In this document: piece after piece, positions 34,658-44,125 of the stretch
Numbering within the stretch: the first letter of the stretch is position 1
How the letters are laid out: each line of letters begins with the position of its first letter
The notes under the pieces: model-generated
Seen by the model: the letters and a program-made list of their open reading frames with translations, nothing else
Database searches by the model: none
What the model was told of the DNA's origin: nothing
From: Nitrospira sp.
GTDB lineage: Bacteria > Nitrospirota > Nitrospiria > Nitrospirales > Nitrospiraceae
Assembly: GCA_023248215.1 (NCBI GenBank)
Contig: JAHFEW010000022.1
Span: 1 to 54,138 of the forward strand
Reading direction: 5' to 3'
DNA: 54,138 bases
Made by a program: the position numbers and the translations under genes

Positions 34658-37600
34658 GTGCCACGACGGACAGACATCCGCTCCATTCTTTTGATCGGTT
34701 CCGGCCCCATCGTCATCGGGCAGGCCTGCGAGTTCGACTACTCGGGCACACAAGCCTGCAAGGCCCTCAAGGAAGAGGGCTACCGCGTCATCCTGATCAA
34801 CAGCAATCCCGCCACGATTATGACGGATCCGGATTTTGCCGACCGCACATACATCGAACCGATCACCCTGGATGTGGTGGAAAAAGTGATCGAGTGCGAG
34901 CGGCCGGATGCGCTCTTGCCGACCATGGGCGGTCAGACCGCGTTGAACACGGCGATCGGATTGGCCAAGCGGGGCGTGCTGGAGAAGTACGGCGTCAAAC
35001 TGATCGGCGCGTCGATCGAAGCCATCCATAAAGCCGAGGACCGGGATGCCTTTCGCCAGGCGATGTGGAAAATCGGCCTGCGCGTACCGGACAGCGGCGT
35101 GGCCACTTCGCTCTGGGAAGCCGAGGAACAAGTCAAACGGGTTCAGTTTCCGGCTATTGTACGACCGTCGTTTACGATGGGGGGAACCGGCGGCAACATT
35201 GCCTACAACATCGAAGAGTTTCGCGCGCATGTGGAATGGGGACTGTCCATGAGTCCGGTCCGCCAGGTGTTGATCGAGCAGTCCGTCATCGGCTGGAAAG
35301 AATTCGAGCTCGAAGTCATGCGCGACCTCAAGGACAATGTGGTCATCGTCTGTCCGATCGAAAATCTGGACCCGATGGGCGTACACACCGGCGACAGTAT
35401 CACCGTGGCTCCAGCCCTCACGTTGACCGACAAAGAATATCAGATGATGCGGGACGCGGCCGTGCGCATCATTCGCGAGATCGGCGTCGATACCGGCGGG
35501 GCGAACATTCAGTTCGGCATGAATCCCGTCAACGGCGAGATGGTCGTGATTGAAATGAACCCGCGGGTCTCCCGGAGTTCGGCCCTCGCATCGAAAGCAA
35601 CGGGGTTCCCCATTGCGAAAATTGCGGCCAAGCTGGCCGTCGGTTATTCCCTCGACGAAATCACGAACGACATTACCGGGGTGACGAAAGCCTCGTTCGA
35701 ACCGACGATCGACTATGTGGTCGTCAAGATTCCGCGCTTCGCCTTTCAGAAATTTCCCGGCGCCGATCCCACGCTGACCACACAAATGAAATCGGTGGGC
35801 GAGGTGATGGCGATCGGGCGGACCTTCAAGGAATCGCTTCAGAAGGCGATCCGTTCCATGGAAGTCGATCAATTCGGGTTCAGCTCGAAAATGGGCCTCG
35901 ACCTGGGAGTACCGTCGAATCTGAACCGAGAAGAGGCGACGGAACAGGTTCGGAAAGCCGTGCGCACGCCGCTTCCCGACCGGCTCTGGCGGCTGGCCGA
36001 CGGCATGCGGCTCGGAATGACCAACCAGGAACTCTTTGCCCTCACGAAAATCGACCCCTGGTTTCTTGAGCAGATCCGCGAACTCCTGGATTTCGAACGA
36101 CGACTTGTCGCAGAACGCGGGGTGATCGGCGCCACGGGCCTCAACCCGGAGCTCTTGCTGGAGGCAAAAGCATTAGGATTTTCCGACGAACGTCTGGCTC
36201 AGCTCCTGGGCGTGGAACAACACACTGTCCGCGGCTGGAGGCTGGCGCTGAGCCAGGGACCTCAGCCCCGCGGTGTGACCTATAAACGTGTCGATACCTG
36301 CGCGGCTGAGTTTGAAGCCCACACGCCCTATCTTTACTCGACGTACGAACGGGACTGTGAGGCTCGACCCACGAACCGAAAGAAAGTCGTCATTCTCGGC
36401 GGCGGTCCGAACCGGATCGGGCAGGGGATTGAATTCGACTACTGTTGCGTACATGCCGCGATGGCATTGCGTGAAGAACAGATCGAAACCATCATGGTCA
36501 ATTGTAATCCCGAGACGGTCAGCACGGATTATGACACTTCCGACCGCCTCTACTTCGAACCGTTGACGGAAGAAGACGTGCTGAACATCGTCCGGCGGGA
36601 ACAGCCCATGGGCGTGGTGCTGCAATTCGGAGGACAGACGCCCTTGAAACTGGCACTCTCCTTGTCCCGCGCCGGCGTGACGATTCTCGGCACCAGCCCG
36701 GACGCGATCGACCGCGCAGAGGATCGAGCACGATTCCGCGAGCTACTCGATAAGCTCGGCTTGCGTCAGGCGGAAAGCGGCATGGCTCGTTCCGTGGAGG
36801 AAGCCTTGAAGATCGCCGCCGACATTACCTATCCGGTGATGGTGCGGCCGTCGTATGTCCTTGGCGGACGGTCTATGCAAATCGTCTACGATGAGGCGGG
36901 GCTGCTCGCCTACATGAACACGGCGGTCAAGGCATCGGACAAACATCCCGTCCTGATCGACAAGTATTTGCGCGATGCCATCGAAATCGATGCCGATGCC
37001 ATTTCTGACGGCACCACCGTGGTGGTGGCGGGGATTATGGAGCACATCGAGGAGGCGGGTGTCCACTCGGGCGACTCAGCCTGCTCGCTTCCCCCCTATA
37101 CGTTGGATGCGTCGATCATCGAAGAAATCCGGCGACAAATGACCGCGCTGGCACTGGAGCTCGGGGTCATCGGCCTCATGAACGCGCAATTTGCCGTGAA
37201 GGATCAGACGATCTATGTCTTGGAGGTCAATCCGCGCGGGTCGCGGACCGTTCCGTTCGTCAGCAAAGCGATCGGGGTACCCCTCGCAAAATTGGCGATG
37301 AAGGTGATGGTCGGAAAGTCGCTTCAACAGCTGGATTTCACCACCGCTCCGAAGCCGGCGCACCTCTCGGTCAAGGAAGCGGTGTTCCCCTTCACCAAAT
37401 TCGCAGGCGTGGATGTCCTGTTGGGTCCCGAAATGAAATCGACCGGGGAAGTGATGGGGATCGACAGCGATTTCGGATGGGCCTTCGTCAAGGCCCAGGC
37501 CGGCGCCGGCGCCATCCTGCCGACCTCTGGCACCGCCTTTTTCAGTGTCAAGAGTGAAGATCGCGCGGGGGCCTACGATGTCGCCCGTCGGCTCGTTGCG

Positions 37601-37927
37601 TTGGGGTTTCGTATCACGGCGACATCCGGCACAGCGGTCCATCTGAGCGAGCAGGGGATGTGCGTAGACGTCGTCAACAAGGTGCAGGAAGGGCGCCCGC
37701 ACATCGTCGACCATATTAAGAATGGAGAAGTCGCCTTAGTCGTCAATACGGTGCGGACCGCTTCCGCCCAGACCGACTCCCTTTCCATTCGGCGTGAAGC
37801 CTTGCATAAGGGCGTCCCCTATTACACCACCATGCGAGGGGCCTTGGCCGCAGTGATGGGGATTGAAGCGTTGGTGAAAAAGGGGCTTGCCATTCGAGCG
37901 TTGCAGGAGTATCACCGGAAGAACTGA
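34658..37927 (+). CDS. carB: Carbamoyl phosphate synthase large subunit
   Basis: A 1089-residue enzyme with the standard two-half layout: two ATP-grasp units (about 1-400 and 560-940), an oligomerisation domain between them ([16 protein letters not shown] then [20 protein letters not shown]), and a C-terminal MGS-like domain (about 950-1080) where UMP and other effectors bind. It makes carbamoyl phosphate from bicarbonate, ATP and CarA-derived ammonia. Nucleotide-binding motifs [20 protein letters not shown] and [17 protein letters not shown] are both present. GTG 34658 has GAGG about seven bases before it. Length is normal. greA follows after about 97 bases. Confidence 0.97.
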   Translation: MPRRTDIRSILLIGSGPIVIGQACEFDYSGTQACKALKEEGYRVILINSNPATIMTDPDFADRTYIEPITLDVVEKVIECERPDALLPTMGGQTALNTAIGLAKRGVLEKYGVKLIGASIEAIHKAEDRDAFRQAMWKIGLRVPDSGVATSLWEAEEQVKRVQFPAIVRPSFTMGGTGGNIAYNIEEFRAHVEWGLSMSPVRQVLIEQSVIGWKEFELEVMRDLKDNVVIVCPIENLDPMGVHTGDSITVAPALTLTDKEYQMMRDAAVRIIREIGVDTGGANIQFGMNPVNGEMVVIEMNPRVSRSSALASKATGFPIAKIAAKLAVGYSLDEITNDITGVTKASFEPTIDYVVVKIPRFAFQKFPGADPTLTTQMKSVGEVMAIGRTFKESLQKAIRSMEVDQFGFSSKMGLDLGVPSNLNREEATEQVRKAVRTPLPDRLWRLADGMRLGMTNQELFALTKIDPWFLEQIRELLDFERRLVAERGVIGATGLNPELLLEAKALGFSDERLAQLLGVEQHTVRGWRLALSQGPQPRGVTYKRVDTCAAEFEAHTPYLYSTYERDCEARPTNRKKVVILGGGPNRIGQGIEFDYCCVHAAMALREEQIETIMVNCNPETVSTDYDTSDRLYFEPLTEEDVLNIVRREQPMGVVLQFGGQTPLKLALSLSRAGVTILGTSPDAIDRAEDRARFRELLDKLGLRQAESGMARSVEEALKIAADITYPVMVRPSYVLGGRSMQIVYDEAGLLAYMNTAVKASDKHPVLIDKYLRDAIEIDADAISDGTTVVVAGIMEHIEEAGVHSGDSACSLPPYTLDASIIEEIRRQMTALALELGVIGLMNAQFAVKDQTIYVLEVNPRGSRTVPFVSKAIGVPLAKLAMKVMVGKSLQQLDFTTAPKPAHLSVKEAVFPFTKFAGVDVLLGPEMKSTGEVMGIDSDFGWAFVKAQAGAGAILPTSGTAFFSVKSEDRAGAYDVARRLVALGFRITATSGTAVHLSEQGMCVDVVNKVQEGRPHIVDHIKNGEVALVVNTVRTASAQTDSLSIRREALHKGVPYYTTMRGALAAVMGIEALVKKGLAIRALQEYHRKN

Positions 37928-38024
37928 ACGACTGGGGCTCTTCGTTATTGAGCCGAGGACGTCCGGTGAAGAGCGAGTAGCACAATGGTGGAAACCATGT
38001 TCCATGGTCATCTTGGGGGGAGGC

Positions 38025-38501
38025 ATGCCGACACCGATCACGCGAAAAGGGTATGAAGCACTGAAAGCCGAGTTGGATCGATTGCATAAGGTCGAGCGGC
38101 CACGGGTGATTGAGGCCATTGCGGAAGCCCGTGCGCACGGCGATCTGAGCGAGAATGCCGAATACGATGCGGCCAAAGAGCGTCAGGGCTTCATTGAAGC
38201 GCGGCTGGCGGAGCTGAAAGGCAAACTCGCCGACGCCCGAATCATCGACATCGCAGGGCGGATCAGCGAGACCGTGGTATTCGGTGCTACAGTGGTGTTG
38301 ATCGAGCAGGAAGCGCAGGAGAAAAAACAATATACCCTAGTGGGACAGGATGAGGCGGATCTGAAGTTCTCCCGTATCTCCGTCCAATCGCCGGTCGGCC
38401 GTGCACTCATCGGCAAGCGGGTGGGTGACCTGGTGGAGGTGAACACGCCCGCCAAAGTCGTCGAGTACGAAGTGATGGAAATTCGCTTCGAAGAACTGTA
38501 G
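38025..38501 (+). CDS. greA: Transcription elongation factor GreA
   Basis: A 158-residue factor that makes stalled RNA polymerase cut back its transcript. The N-terminal coiled coil has the typical start [19 protein letters not shown] and the tip motif [18 protein letters not shown], whose acidic residues reach the active site. The C-terminal FKBP-like domain ends [21 protein letters not shown] 38025 is preceded by GGGGGGAGG; the open frame begins back at 37887 inside carB. carB-greA adjacency is common in bacteria. Confidence 0.95.
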   Translation: MPTPITRKGYEALKAELDRLHKVERPRVIEAIAEARAHGDLSENAEYDAAKERQGFIEARLAELKGKLADARIIDIAGRISETVVFGATVVLIEQEAQEKKQYTLVGQDEADLKFSRISVQSPVGRALIGKRVGDLVEVNTPAKVVEYEVMEIRFEEL

Positions 38502-38581
38502 GCGCCGATGTCTATGCATTGTTCCTCTTGGCTCTCGTCCCGGCGTGAACGGATGCTGAGCCTGCCGAAGTTGGCACCTCC

Positions 38582-39382
38582 ATGCCGTTAGCCATTCCCC
38601 TCATCACGTTGTTGACGGATTTCGGCGAGCGCGACTATTTCGTGGCGAGCATGAAAGGCGTCATCCTTAACATCAATCCCCAGGCCAACATTGTGGACCT
38701 CTCCCACCATGTCACGGCGCATGATGTGGCGGATGCCGCATACTTGCTGAAATCCTGCTACCGATATTTCCCTGACGGCACCATCCATGTTGCAGTCGTC
38801 GATCCGGGGGTGGGCAGCCAGCGGCGACCGTTACTCGTCTCCTCGTCGCGCTATTTTTTCATTGGGCCGGACAATGGCCTGTTCACCCACGTCTGTCAGG
38901 AAGAAAACGGCGTCGAGGTGCGACAGATCGAAAACCGCCAGTATCGGCTGGATTCCGACGGCGCGACGTTCGATGGGCGCGACCTCTTCGCTCCGGCGGC
39001 AGCTTGGTTGACAAAAGGCCAGCCTATCGGATCCTTCGGACGGCTCGTACCGAATTACGAACGCTTGTCGATTACCGAACCGGCCTGGGACAAGCATGTG
39101 ATGGTGGGACAGATCGTCTACGTCGACCGTTTCGGCAACCTCATCTCCAATCTCACCGCCTACCATCTCAAAGAAGTCCGCAGTCTCACCAAACGCTCCG
39201 AGCCGTACATTCGTATCGGCGGACTCACGCTCGACGGGATGGTACGGAGTTATGCGGAGGGCTCACCCGATCAGCCGCAGGCACTGATCAATAGTAACGG
39301 CTACGTGGAAGTGTTCCTCAAAGAAGGACGTGCGGCTGACCGATTGAACGTTGCCCGGGGAACACGCGTTGAACTCTGTTAG
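38582..39382 (+). CDS. SAM hydrolase (DUF62) family protein
   Basis: A 266-residue protein of the family that adds water to S-adenosylmethionine to give adenosine and methionine, related to the fluorinase and chlorinase. The motifs ITLLTDFGERDYFVASMKG, VVDPGVGSQRRPLLV (Asp74 and Arg81/82) and FIGPDNGLFT are present, with FVDRFGNLISNL-like YVDRFGNLISNLT in the C-terminal half. In the published hydrolases a third residue, His, lies in FHGRD; here it reads FDGRD, so Asp131 replaces it. Activity may therefore be altered. The halogenase-specific residues are not assumed. It ends the co-directional pyr group 80 bases after greA. A short palindrome CTCCTCATGAGGAG follows at 39394-39407. Confidence 0.85.
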   Translation: MPLAIPLITLLTDFGERDYFVASMKGVILNINPQANIVDLSHHVTAHDVADAAYLLKSCYRYFPDGTIHVAVVDPGVGSQRRPLLVSSSRYFFIGPDNGLFTHVCQEENGVEVRQIENRQYRLDSDGATFDGRDLFAPAAAWLTKGQPIGSFGRLVPNYERLSITEPAWDKHVMVGQIVYVDRFGNLISNLTAYHLKEVRSLTKRSEPYIRIGGLTLDGMVRSYAEGSPDQPQALINSNGYVEVFLKEGRAADRLNVARGTRVELC

Positions 39383-39448
39383 TTAAACAACGCCTCCTCA
39401 TGAGGAGCCCGCCGAGGACGTTCACAACCTCTGCCCATCCCACCTCAA

Positions 39449-39478
39449 TTGACAGGTCGAAGATGTCGATGTTTTAAT
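39449..39478 (+). promoter_or_regulatory. Promoter ahead of the secreted protein and RND adaptor genes
   Basis: TTGACA at 39449-39454 and TTTAAT at 39473-39478, 18 bases apart, differ from consensus only in one -10 base. Transcription should begin near 39485, which argues that the first gene starts at ATG 39528, not at 39477. Confidence 0.65.
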
Positions 39479-39527
39479 GACATCGGTATCGAGTCGTGCA
39501 GGACCAATCACCTTGTCGCCCCGGAAC

Positions 39528-39872
39528 ATGCTGATTTCCTTACATAGCTATCCACGAATCGATCGAGTCACAGTATTTCTGGTTGTCCTCGTGGTCTGTT
39601 ATCTGCCCTCTCGGGCAGATATTGCCTTCTGCCATGAACTATCTCCTGTGGCCCTTCCATCGGAGATTTTTGCGGATGGCGAGGAACGTGACCCCTCTGA
39701 GCCTCTCGCCGGATCCGACTCCTCGCAGGATTGTGCGCTGAACCATCAACTTTTGTCGTCGCCTGAAACCTTCGATCACAGCGCGCCTACCGGTGAGGAT
39801 CCTGCCGCTCAAGGGGTATCCGGCATGACACTGTCCAGCCTGACCTCCCGGCCTCCGCCCTATGCAGGGTAA
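39528..39872 (+). CDS. Small secreted protein of unknown function
   Basis: A 114-residue protein starting MLISLHSYPRIDRVTVFLVVLVVCYLPSRADIA, which looks like a signal peptide (cut near ADIA). The mature part is low in hydrophobics, rich in Ser, Pro, Glu and Asp, and has two Cys. I recognise no family. The frame opens at 39477, but that lies in the promoter -10. It precedes the RND adaptor by about 150 bases, and a gene of this kind is often found in front of metal-efflux operons; that link is inference. It could also be chance, since coding signs are weak. Confidence 0.45.
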   Translation: MLISLHSYPRIDRVTVFLVVLVVCYLPSRADIAFCHELSPVALPSEIFADGEERDPSEPLAGSDSSQDCALNHQLLSSPETFDHSAPTGEDPAAQGVSGMTLSSLTSRPPPYAG

Positions 39873-40025
39873 CGATGCCCACTGACCGCTCATCGAGGTG
39901 TGAGGACTCATGGGTGGACCTTCACGAGAGAGACTGCTAGGAGGAGCCCTGAACCACCCGCCCTCGCGGCAGGCTTCACTTCCGATGCTCATAGACCGAT
40001 ACGAAACGGGAGGGAACGGAGTGCC

Positions 40026-41174
40026 ATGAAACATCCCCTGTGCCGGCTGTCGGCGATCATCTTGGCCCTGGCCCTCGCGGCCTGTACCCCCCCGGATCCG
40101 CCGGCACCATTGGCCGAAACGGTCCCGGCGCCGGTGGCCGCGAACCGTCATGCGGATATTCAGACGATGCTCGTCGAAGCAGCGCCCTCCAGCCCAGCCT
40201 TGACCCTGTCGGCTCGGATAACCTATGCCGAGGACGGGTTTTCCAAGATTTCTTCCCCCCTCCAAGGACCGGTGCTGGACGTCCGGGTCAAACTCGGCCA
40301 GGCGGTCAAAGCCGGTGATGTCTTGATGGTGATCGATGCGGCAGATATCGCCAGGGCCTATGCTGCCTACGTCGAGGAAATTTCTGAATTGGGGCTTGCC
40401 GAACGTAACTATGAATTAACGAAGGATTTGTACGATGCCCAAGCCATGTCCCTCAAGGATCTCGAGCACGCGGAAAACGACTTGAACCGTGAACGGGCCG
40501 AATTCAAACAGGCCAAAGGACGGCTGCTGTCACTTCGCGTGCCGACTGCCGAACTGAGCAAGCCCCTGGCGCAGCAGCAGATTACCTCGCGATTCGAACT
40601 GCGAAGTCCGTTGACGGGAACGGTGGTCGAACGCAACGTGACGCCGGGGCAAATCGTCGGGCCTGCCTCGGACGCCCCGCTATTTACCGTGGCCAATCTC
40701 GGACGGCTGCAGGTGGTCGCTGACGTGTATGAGCACGACCTGTCGGGAATCCAGATCGGGGCAGTCGCGACGATGACGGTCGAGGCCTACCCGGGCATCG
40801 AATTTCCCGCCACCATCGCGGTGATTGGCGATGTGGTCGATCCGGCGACGCGAACCATTAAAATTCGCGCGTCCGTCTCGAATGAAGACCGACGCCTGAA
40901 GCCGGAAATGTTTGCGCGATTGACCGTCGCTGGTCACAGCATGCCTCCGAAGATTGTGATCCCCAAACAAGCGGTCGTCGAACGGTCCGGCAAACATTGG
41001 ATCGTGGTGCAGCATGACAAGGGCCGCTTTGAGGAGCGTGTGGTGAATATCGACAGCGTGGCGGGCAATCAGGTGACGATTCGAGAGGGTCTCACCACCG
41101 GAGAACGGATCGTCCTCTCTCCTTCGACCATCAACCGGGTCGCAGCAGGTGAAACATCAGCCGATGGGGTGTAA
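40026..41174 (+). CDS. RND-type efflux periplasmic adaptor (membrane-fusion protein), orphan
   Basis: A 382-residue lipoprotein: a signal ending ALAACTPP with the lipid Cys at about residue 20. The body has the CzcB/HlyD layout: barrel-sandwich half (SSPLQGPVLDVRVKLGQAVKAGD), a long alpha-hairpin (about 120-200, YAAYVEEISELGLAERNYELTK), the second sandwich half (FELRSPLTGTVVERNVTPGQIV), a beta-barrel and a C-terminal membrane-proximal domain. It usually joins an inner-membrane RND pump to an outer-membrane channel, but neither gene is adjacent: the next gene is on the other strand. Substrate is unknown; the CzcB-like style suggests metals. ATG 40026 has GGAG nearby. Confidence 0.85.
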   Translation: MKHPLCRLSAIILALALAACTPPDPPAPLAETVPAPVAANRHADIQTMLVEAAPSSPALTLSARITYAEDGFSKISSPLQGPVLDVRVKLGQAVKAGDVLMVIDAADIARAYAAYVEEISELGLAERNYELTKDLYDAQAMSLKDLEHAENDLNRERAEFKQAKGRLLSLRVPTAELSKPLAQQQITSRFELRSPLTGTVVERNVTPGQIVGPASDAPLFTVANLGRLQVVADVYEHDLSGIQIGAVATMTVEAYPGIEFPATIAVIGDVVDPATRTIKIRASVSNEDRRLKPEMFARLTVAGHSMPPKIVIPKQAVVERSGKHWIVVQHDKGRFEERVVNIDSVAGNQVTIREGLTTGERIVLSPSTINRVAAGETSADGV

Positions 41175-41198
41175 CGACAGGCAGTATCCGGCACCGCA

Positions 41199-42425
41199 CT
41201 ACAGCGCCGCGATCAGAATCCGCACCAACCCGGAGAGATCCTCACTATCAACCCCAGCCACCACTCGGTTCGTCGTATTGGTGTAGGCTGCTTCCAGTGA
41301 AATCGTGGTGGGATGGCCATAGATCGGATCCAAGTGGAACGCAAACATCCCCTTGCCCACGATACTTTCCGTCTCAATCAGTCCATCACTGGACGTCGTG
41401 CTCGTGTACCCTCCCATTGCACTCAGTAACAATCGCTGGCTTTGTTTGTACAGCAACGACAAGGAGGCCACGGGTGTCTGAATCTTTGCACCGGACCAGC
41501 TCTGGGTTTCCGTCCGGTAGCTGAGCGTTGGAGCGATGGTCAAGGTATTGATGGGGCGAAACACGCCGGTCAATGTCTGGGCAAGCGCCGTCGCCTCGGC
41601 GCCACCGCTGATGGCGTCGTTCGTCAGGATGAGGCTCGACGAGAGCCGCGCGTTCCACGTGAGCCCGGTGTAGGCAAGGGCAGCTTCCATACTGTTGCTG
41701 TGACTCCGTTGCGGAATCGTTCCCGTGGGGTCGAAGGTGCTCGCCATGGTGCTACGTGAATAGGTCAAGCTGAGTTCAGGCCAGGCCGGCTGGACCAACG
41801 CGATCCCGATACGATTGAAGCTCTGTTGGATGCGTGAACGGGCAGGATCTAGATCCACATTGTTCCAGGTTTGGCCGACCGAACTCCGAAGCTTGGCGAT
41901 ACCCAATCCCCACTCGCCCCACATCTCCCGCACCGTCTGATCCGGCGAATTAAAAAACGCTTTTCCCGCCGACCGATAGTTGATCCCGTATCGAAACTGA
42001 CCGTTGGTTCCCACTAGCGCCATACGCACCATGCGTTTGGACCCATCTTCACGTTGATCAATGCGAGAAGGAATGCCCGCGTCATTCGTCGCGTTGTTGG
42101 CGACTTCGCCTTCTGCTATGAACTGTCCTTTGAGCCAGCTGGAGGCAGCAGCGATACCCTTGGTCTGTGGCCGGTCTGAATCAGGGACCAGGTCTTTCAG
42201 GCGATTCGACGTCGTCGGGGGGGCGAAAGACGTCGCCTGAAAGGAGGTATGGAGAACCGGAGACGCGATCGAAAAGGGAATGGCCGAGGTGCCCGACTCG
42301 CGGGCGGTATCGGTGAATTGGATGCGATGAAGGAGGAGATCCGATTGGTGAGGCACTTCCGCCTGGGCCGTGAACGGCAGACTGAGGATCGTGAATAGAC
42401 TCCAGACAACCCAGTGACGCTTCAT
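41199..42425 (-). CDS. Probable outer-membrane beta-barrel protein of unknown function
   Basis: A 408-residue protein with a clear signal peptide (MKRHWVVWSLFTILSLPFTAQA). The middle and end consist of alternating polar/apolar strands with many Thr, Ser, Tyr and aromatic residues, e.g. FRYGINYRSAGKAFF, LTIAPTLSYRTETQSW and AYTNTTNRVVAGVD, typical of a beta-barrel of 12 or more strands. The C-terminus does not end in an aromatic residue. No enzyme motif is seen. It is convergent with the RND adaptor gene, with 24 bases between their stops, and an inverted repeat at 42467-42485 lies upstream. Confidence 0.75.
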   Translation of the reverse strand: MKRHWVVWSLFTILSLPFTAQAEVPHQSDLLLHRIQFTDTARESGTSAIPFSIASPVLHTSFQATSFAPPTTSNRLKDLVPDSDRPQTKGIAAASSWLKGQFIAEGEVANNATNDAGIPSRIDQREDGSKRMVRMALVGTNGQFRYGINYRSAGKAFFNSPDQTVREMWGEWGLGIAKLRSSVGQTWNNVDLDPARSRIQQSFNRIGIALVQPAWPELSLTYSRSTMASTFDPTGTIPQRSHSNSMEAALAYTGLTWNARLSSSLILTNDAISGGAEATALAQTLTGVFRPINTLTIAPTLSYRTETQSWSGAKIQTPVASLSLLYKQSQRLLLSAMGGYTSTTSSDGLIETESIVGKGMFAFHLDPIYGHPTTISLEAAYTNTTNRVVAGVDSEDLSGLVRILIAAL

Positions 42426-42466
42426 GACGCGAAACCCGTCAAATAAATGGCGTGTCGCAGCATGAA

Positions 42467-42485
42467 ATCAAGTGTAGCACTTGAT
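42467..42485. promoter_or_regulatory. Inverted repeat upstream of the outer-membrane gene
   Basis: ATCAAGTG-TAG-CACTTGAT, perfect 8-base arms with a 3-base centre, lies 42-60 bases before the ATG of the outer-membrane gene and 115 bases past the bioA end. No T-run follows on either strand. An operator is more likely than a terminator, though both are possible. Confidence 0.45.
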
Positions 42486-42600
42486 ATTTAAGCTACATGT
42501 CGATGCAATACATGCCCAAAACCGTCCTAGTCGCGTTCGGAAGTGAACGCCGGACAGTTCTCGGACAAGACGTCGAATCGGGGTGTATTGAAAGGAAAAT

Positions 42601-43983
42601 TTACGAGGAGGCGCTGCGGTCTTCGGTCGCCTGAACGATGGCTCTGTGCAAAATTGCCACCATCTTCGTCAACTCTCGAGGACGAACGGAGAGGGACGGG
42701 ACCAGCACAAGGATATTGCCGAGCGGTCTGAGCAACAGCCCGGCGGCGCGGCAGGCCTGAGCCACGCGATGGCCGATGCGCAATTCAAGAGGATAGGGGC
42801 TCCTCGTCTGCCGATCCTGCACCAATTCGATGCCGACCATGAAACCGCATTGACGGATGTCGCCCACATGAGTCAGCGAGACCAATGGCCGCAGGAGGCG
42901 GGCGAGCAGTCTGGAGTGCTTCCGAACCTGTGGGAGGGTCTTCTCACGCCGGAAGACCTCGAGGTTAGCGAGCGCCACCGCACAACCCAAGGGATTTCCC
43001 GTATAGCTGTGTCCATGAAAGAAGGTTTTCCAGTCTTCGTACCGGCCTAAGAAGGCGCGGTAGATCTCTTCTGTCGTCAAGGTTGCCGCTAAAGGCATGT
43101 ATCCGCCCGTCAACCCCTTGCTGATCGCCATGAGATCCGGAGTCACGCCCTCGTGCTGGCAGGCGAACATCTTACCGGTGCGGCCGAACCCGGTCGCCAC
43201 TTCATCGGCAATCAAGAGTACGTGGTACCGGGTACAGAGGTCGCGGACTCGCTTGAGGTAGCCGTGAGGTGCGGTAATCATTCCGGCAGCAGCTTGGACC
43301 AGCGGTTCGAGAATAACGCCGGCCAACTCACGTTGGCGTGTTTTCAAGATCGTTTCGAGCGGATCGATGCAGGCCATACCACAAGACGGGTAGGTAAGAC
43401 TGAGCGGACAACGATAACAATAGGGCGGATCAACCTCAAGCGTCGGAAACAGAAGGGCCTTGAACCGCGCATGGAAGAGCTCGATGTTCCCCACGCTGAC
43501 CGCACCGACCGTATCCCCATGGTAGGCCAGTTTCAAATGGAGAAAGGAATGCTTGGGCCCCGCCGTCGGATGCTGCTGTTGCCAGTATTGCACCGCCATC
43601 TTGAGCGCCACCTCGACCGCTGTCGAGCCATTGTCGGAATAGAACACGCGTTGTAGGCCTTTCGGCGCAAGACGAATGAGTTCTCGAGCCAATCGGATCG
43701 CCGGTGGATTGGAGAGGCCGAGCAGCGTCGAATGTGCAATATTCCGGAGCTGCGCCGTCAGGGCGCGATCCAATTGGGGATGCCGATGACCATGCAGATT
43801 GACCCAGATGGAGGAGGTGCCGTCGAGATACTTCCGCCCCTCCGTGTCGATGAGGTACGAGCCTTTGCCCTTCTCAATGATCAGCGGAACGTCCTGTTCC
43901 CACTCCTGCATCTGCGTGAACGGATGCCACAGATATGCATGGTCCCAGGCGGCGAGTCGGGCAGTCTTGGAGGACGTAGTCAT
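42601..43983 (-). CDS. bioA: Adenosylmethionine-8-amino-7-oxononanoate aminotransferase
   Basis: A 460-residue PLP enzyme (class III aminotransferase) that turns KAPA into DAPA in biotin synthesis, using SAM as amino donor. Typical N-terminal pattern DHAYLWHPFTQMQEW; the PLP-contacting stretch VFYSDNGSTAVEVALKMAVQYW; the Asp in LLIADEVATGFGRTG; and the Schiff-base Lys in DLMAISKGLTGGYMPLAA are all present, and TYTGNPLGCAVALAN-like HSYTGNPLGCAVA follows. The HPFTQM start is a good marker of BioA over other class III enzymes. No other biotin gene is adjacent. It is divergent from lepA, with 142 bases between the starts. Confidence 0.93.
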   Translation of the reverse strand: MTTSSKTARLAAWDHAYLWHPFTQMQEWEQDVPLIIEKGKGSYLIDTEGRKYLDGTSSIWVNLHGHRHPQLDRALTAQLRNIAHSTLLGLSNPPAIRLARELIRLAPKGLQRVFYSDNGSTAVEVALKMAVQYWQQQHPTAGPKHSFLHLKLAYHGDTVGAVSVGNIELFHARFKALLFPTLEVDPPYCYRCPLSLTYPSCGMACIDPLETILKTRQRELAGVILEPLVQAAAGMITAPHGYLKRVRDLCTRYHVLLIADEVATGFGRTGKMFACQHEGVTPDLMAISKGLTGGYMPLAATLTTEEIYRAFLGRYEDWKTFFHGHSYTGNPLGCAVALANLEVFRREKTLPQVRKHSRLLARLLRPLVSLTHVGDIRQCGFMVGIELVQDRQTRSPYPLELRIGHRVAQACRAAGLLLRPLGNILVLVPSLSVRPRELTKMVAILHRAIVQATEDRSASS

Positions 43984-44078
43984 GGATGCGTGAGCGTATT
44001 GAAATGATCGTACGGTAGGAGATTGCTGCGTGCGTGAAACGCCGCGTCACGCGCGGATTATACCGGTGGGCGATTTCT

Positions 44079-44107
44079 TTGACAACCTTGGAAGCGGCCA
44101 CTATAAT
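44079..44107 (+). promoter_or_regulatory. Perfect-consensus sigma70 promoter of lepA
   Basis: TTGACA (44079-44084), 17 bases, TATAAT (44102-44107). Both boxes match consensus and the spacing is ideal. The start of transcription should be near 44114, only about 12 bases before ATG 44126, leaving room for GGGGA as ribosome site. It probably drives the long lepA-to-plsY run. Confidence 0.9.
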
Positions 44108-44125
44108 GAACCGATTTTTGGGGAC

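Noticed and set aside
34652-35872. 406-codon open frame on the minus strand
   Set aside because: Antisense shadow of carB, whose sequence is clearly conserved; the translation is His/Asp/Arg-rich without domains.
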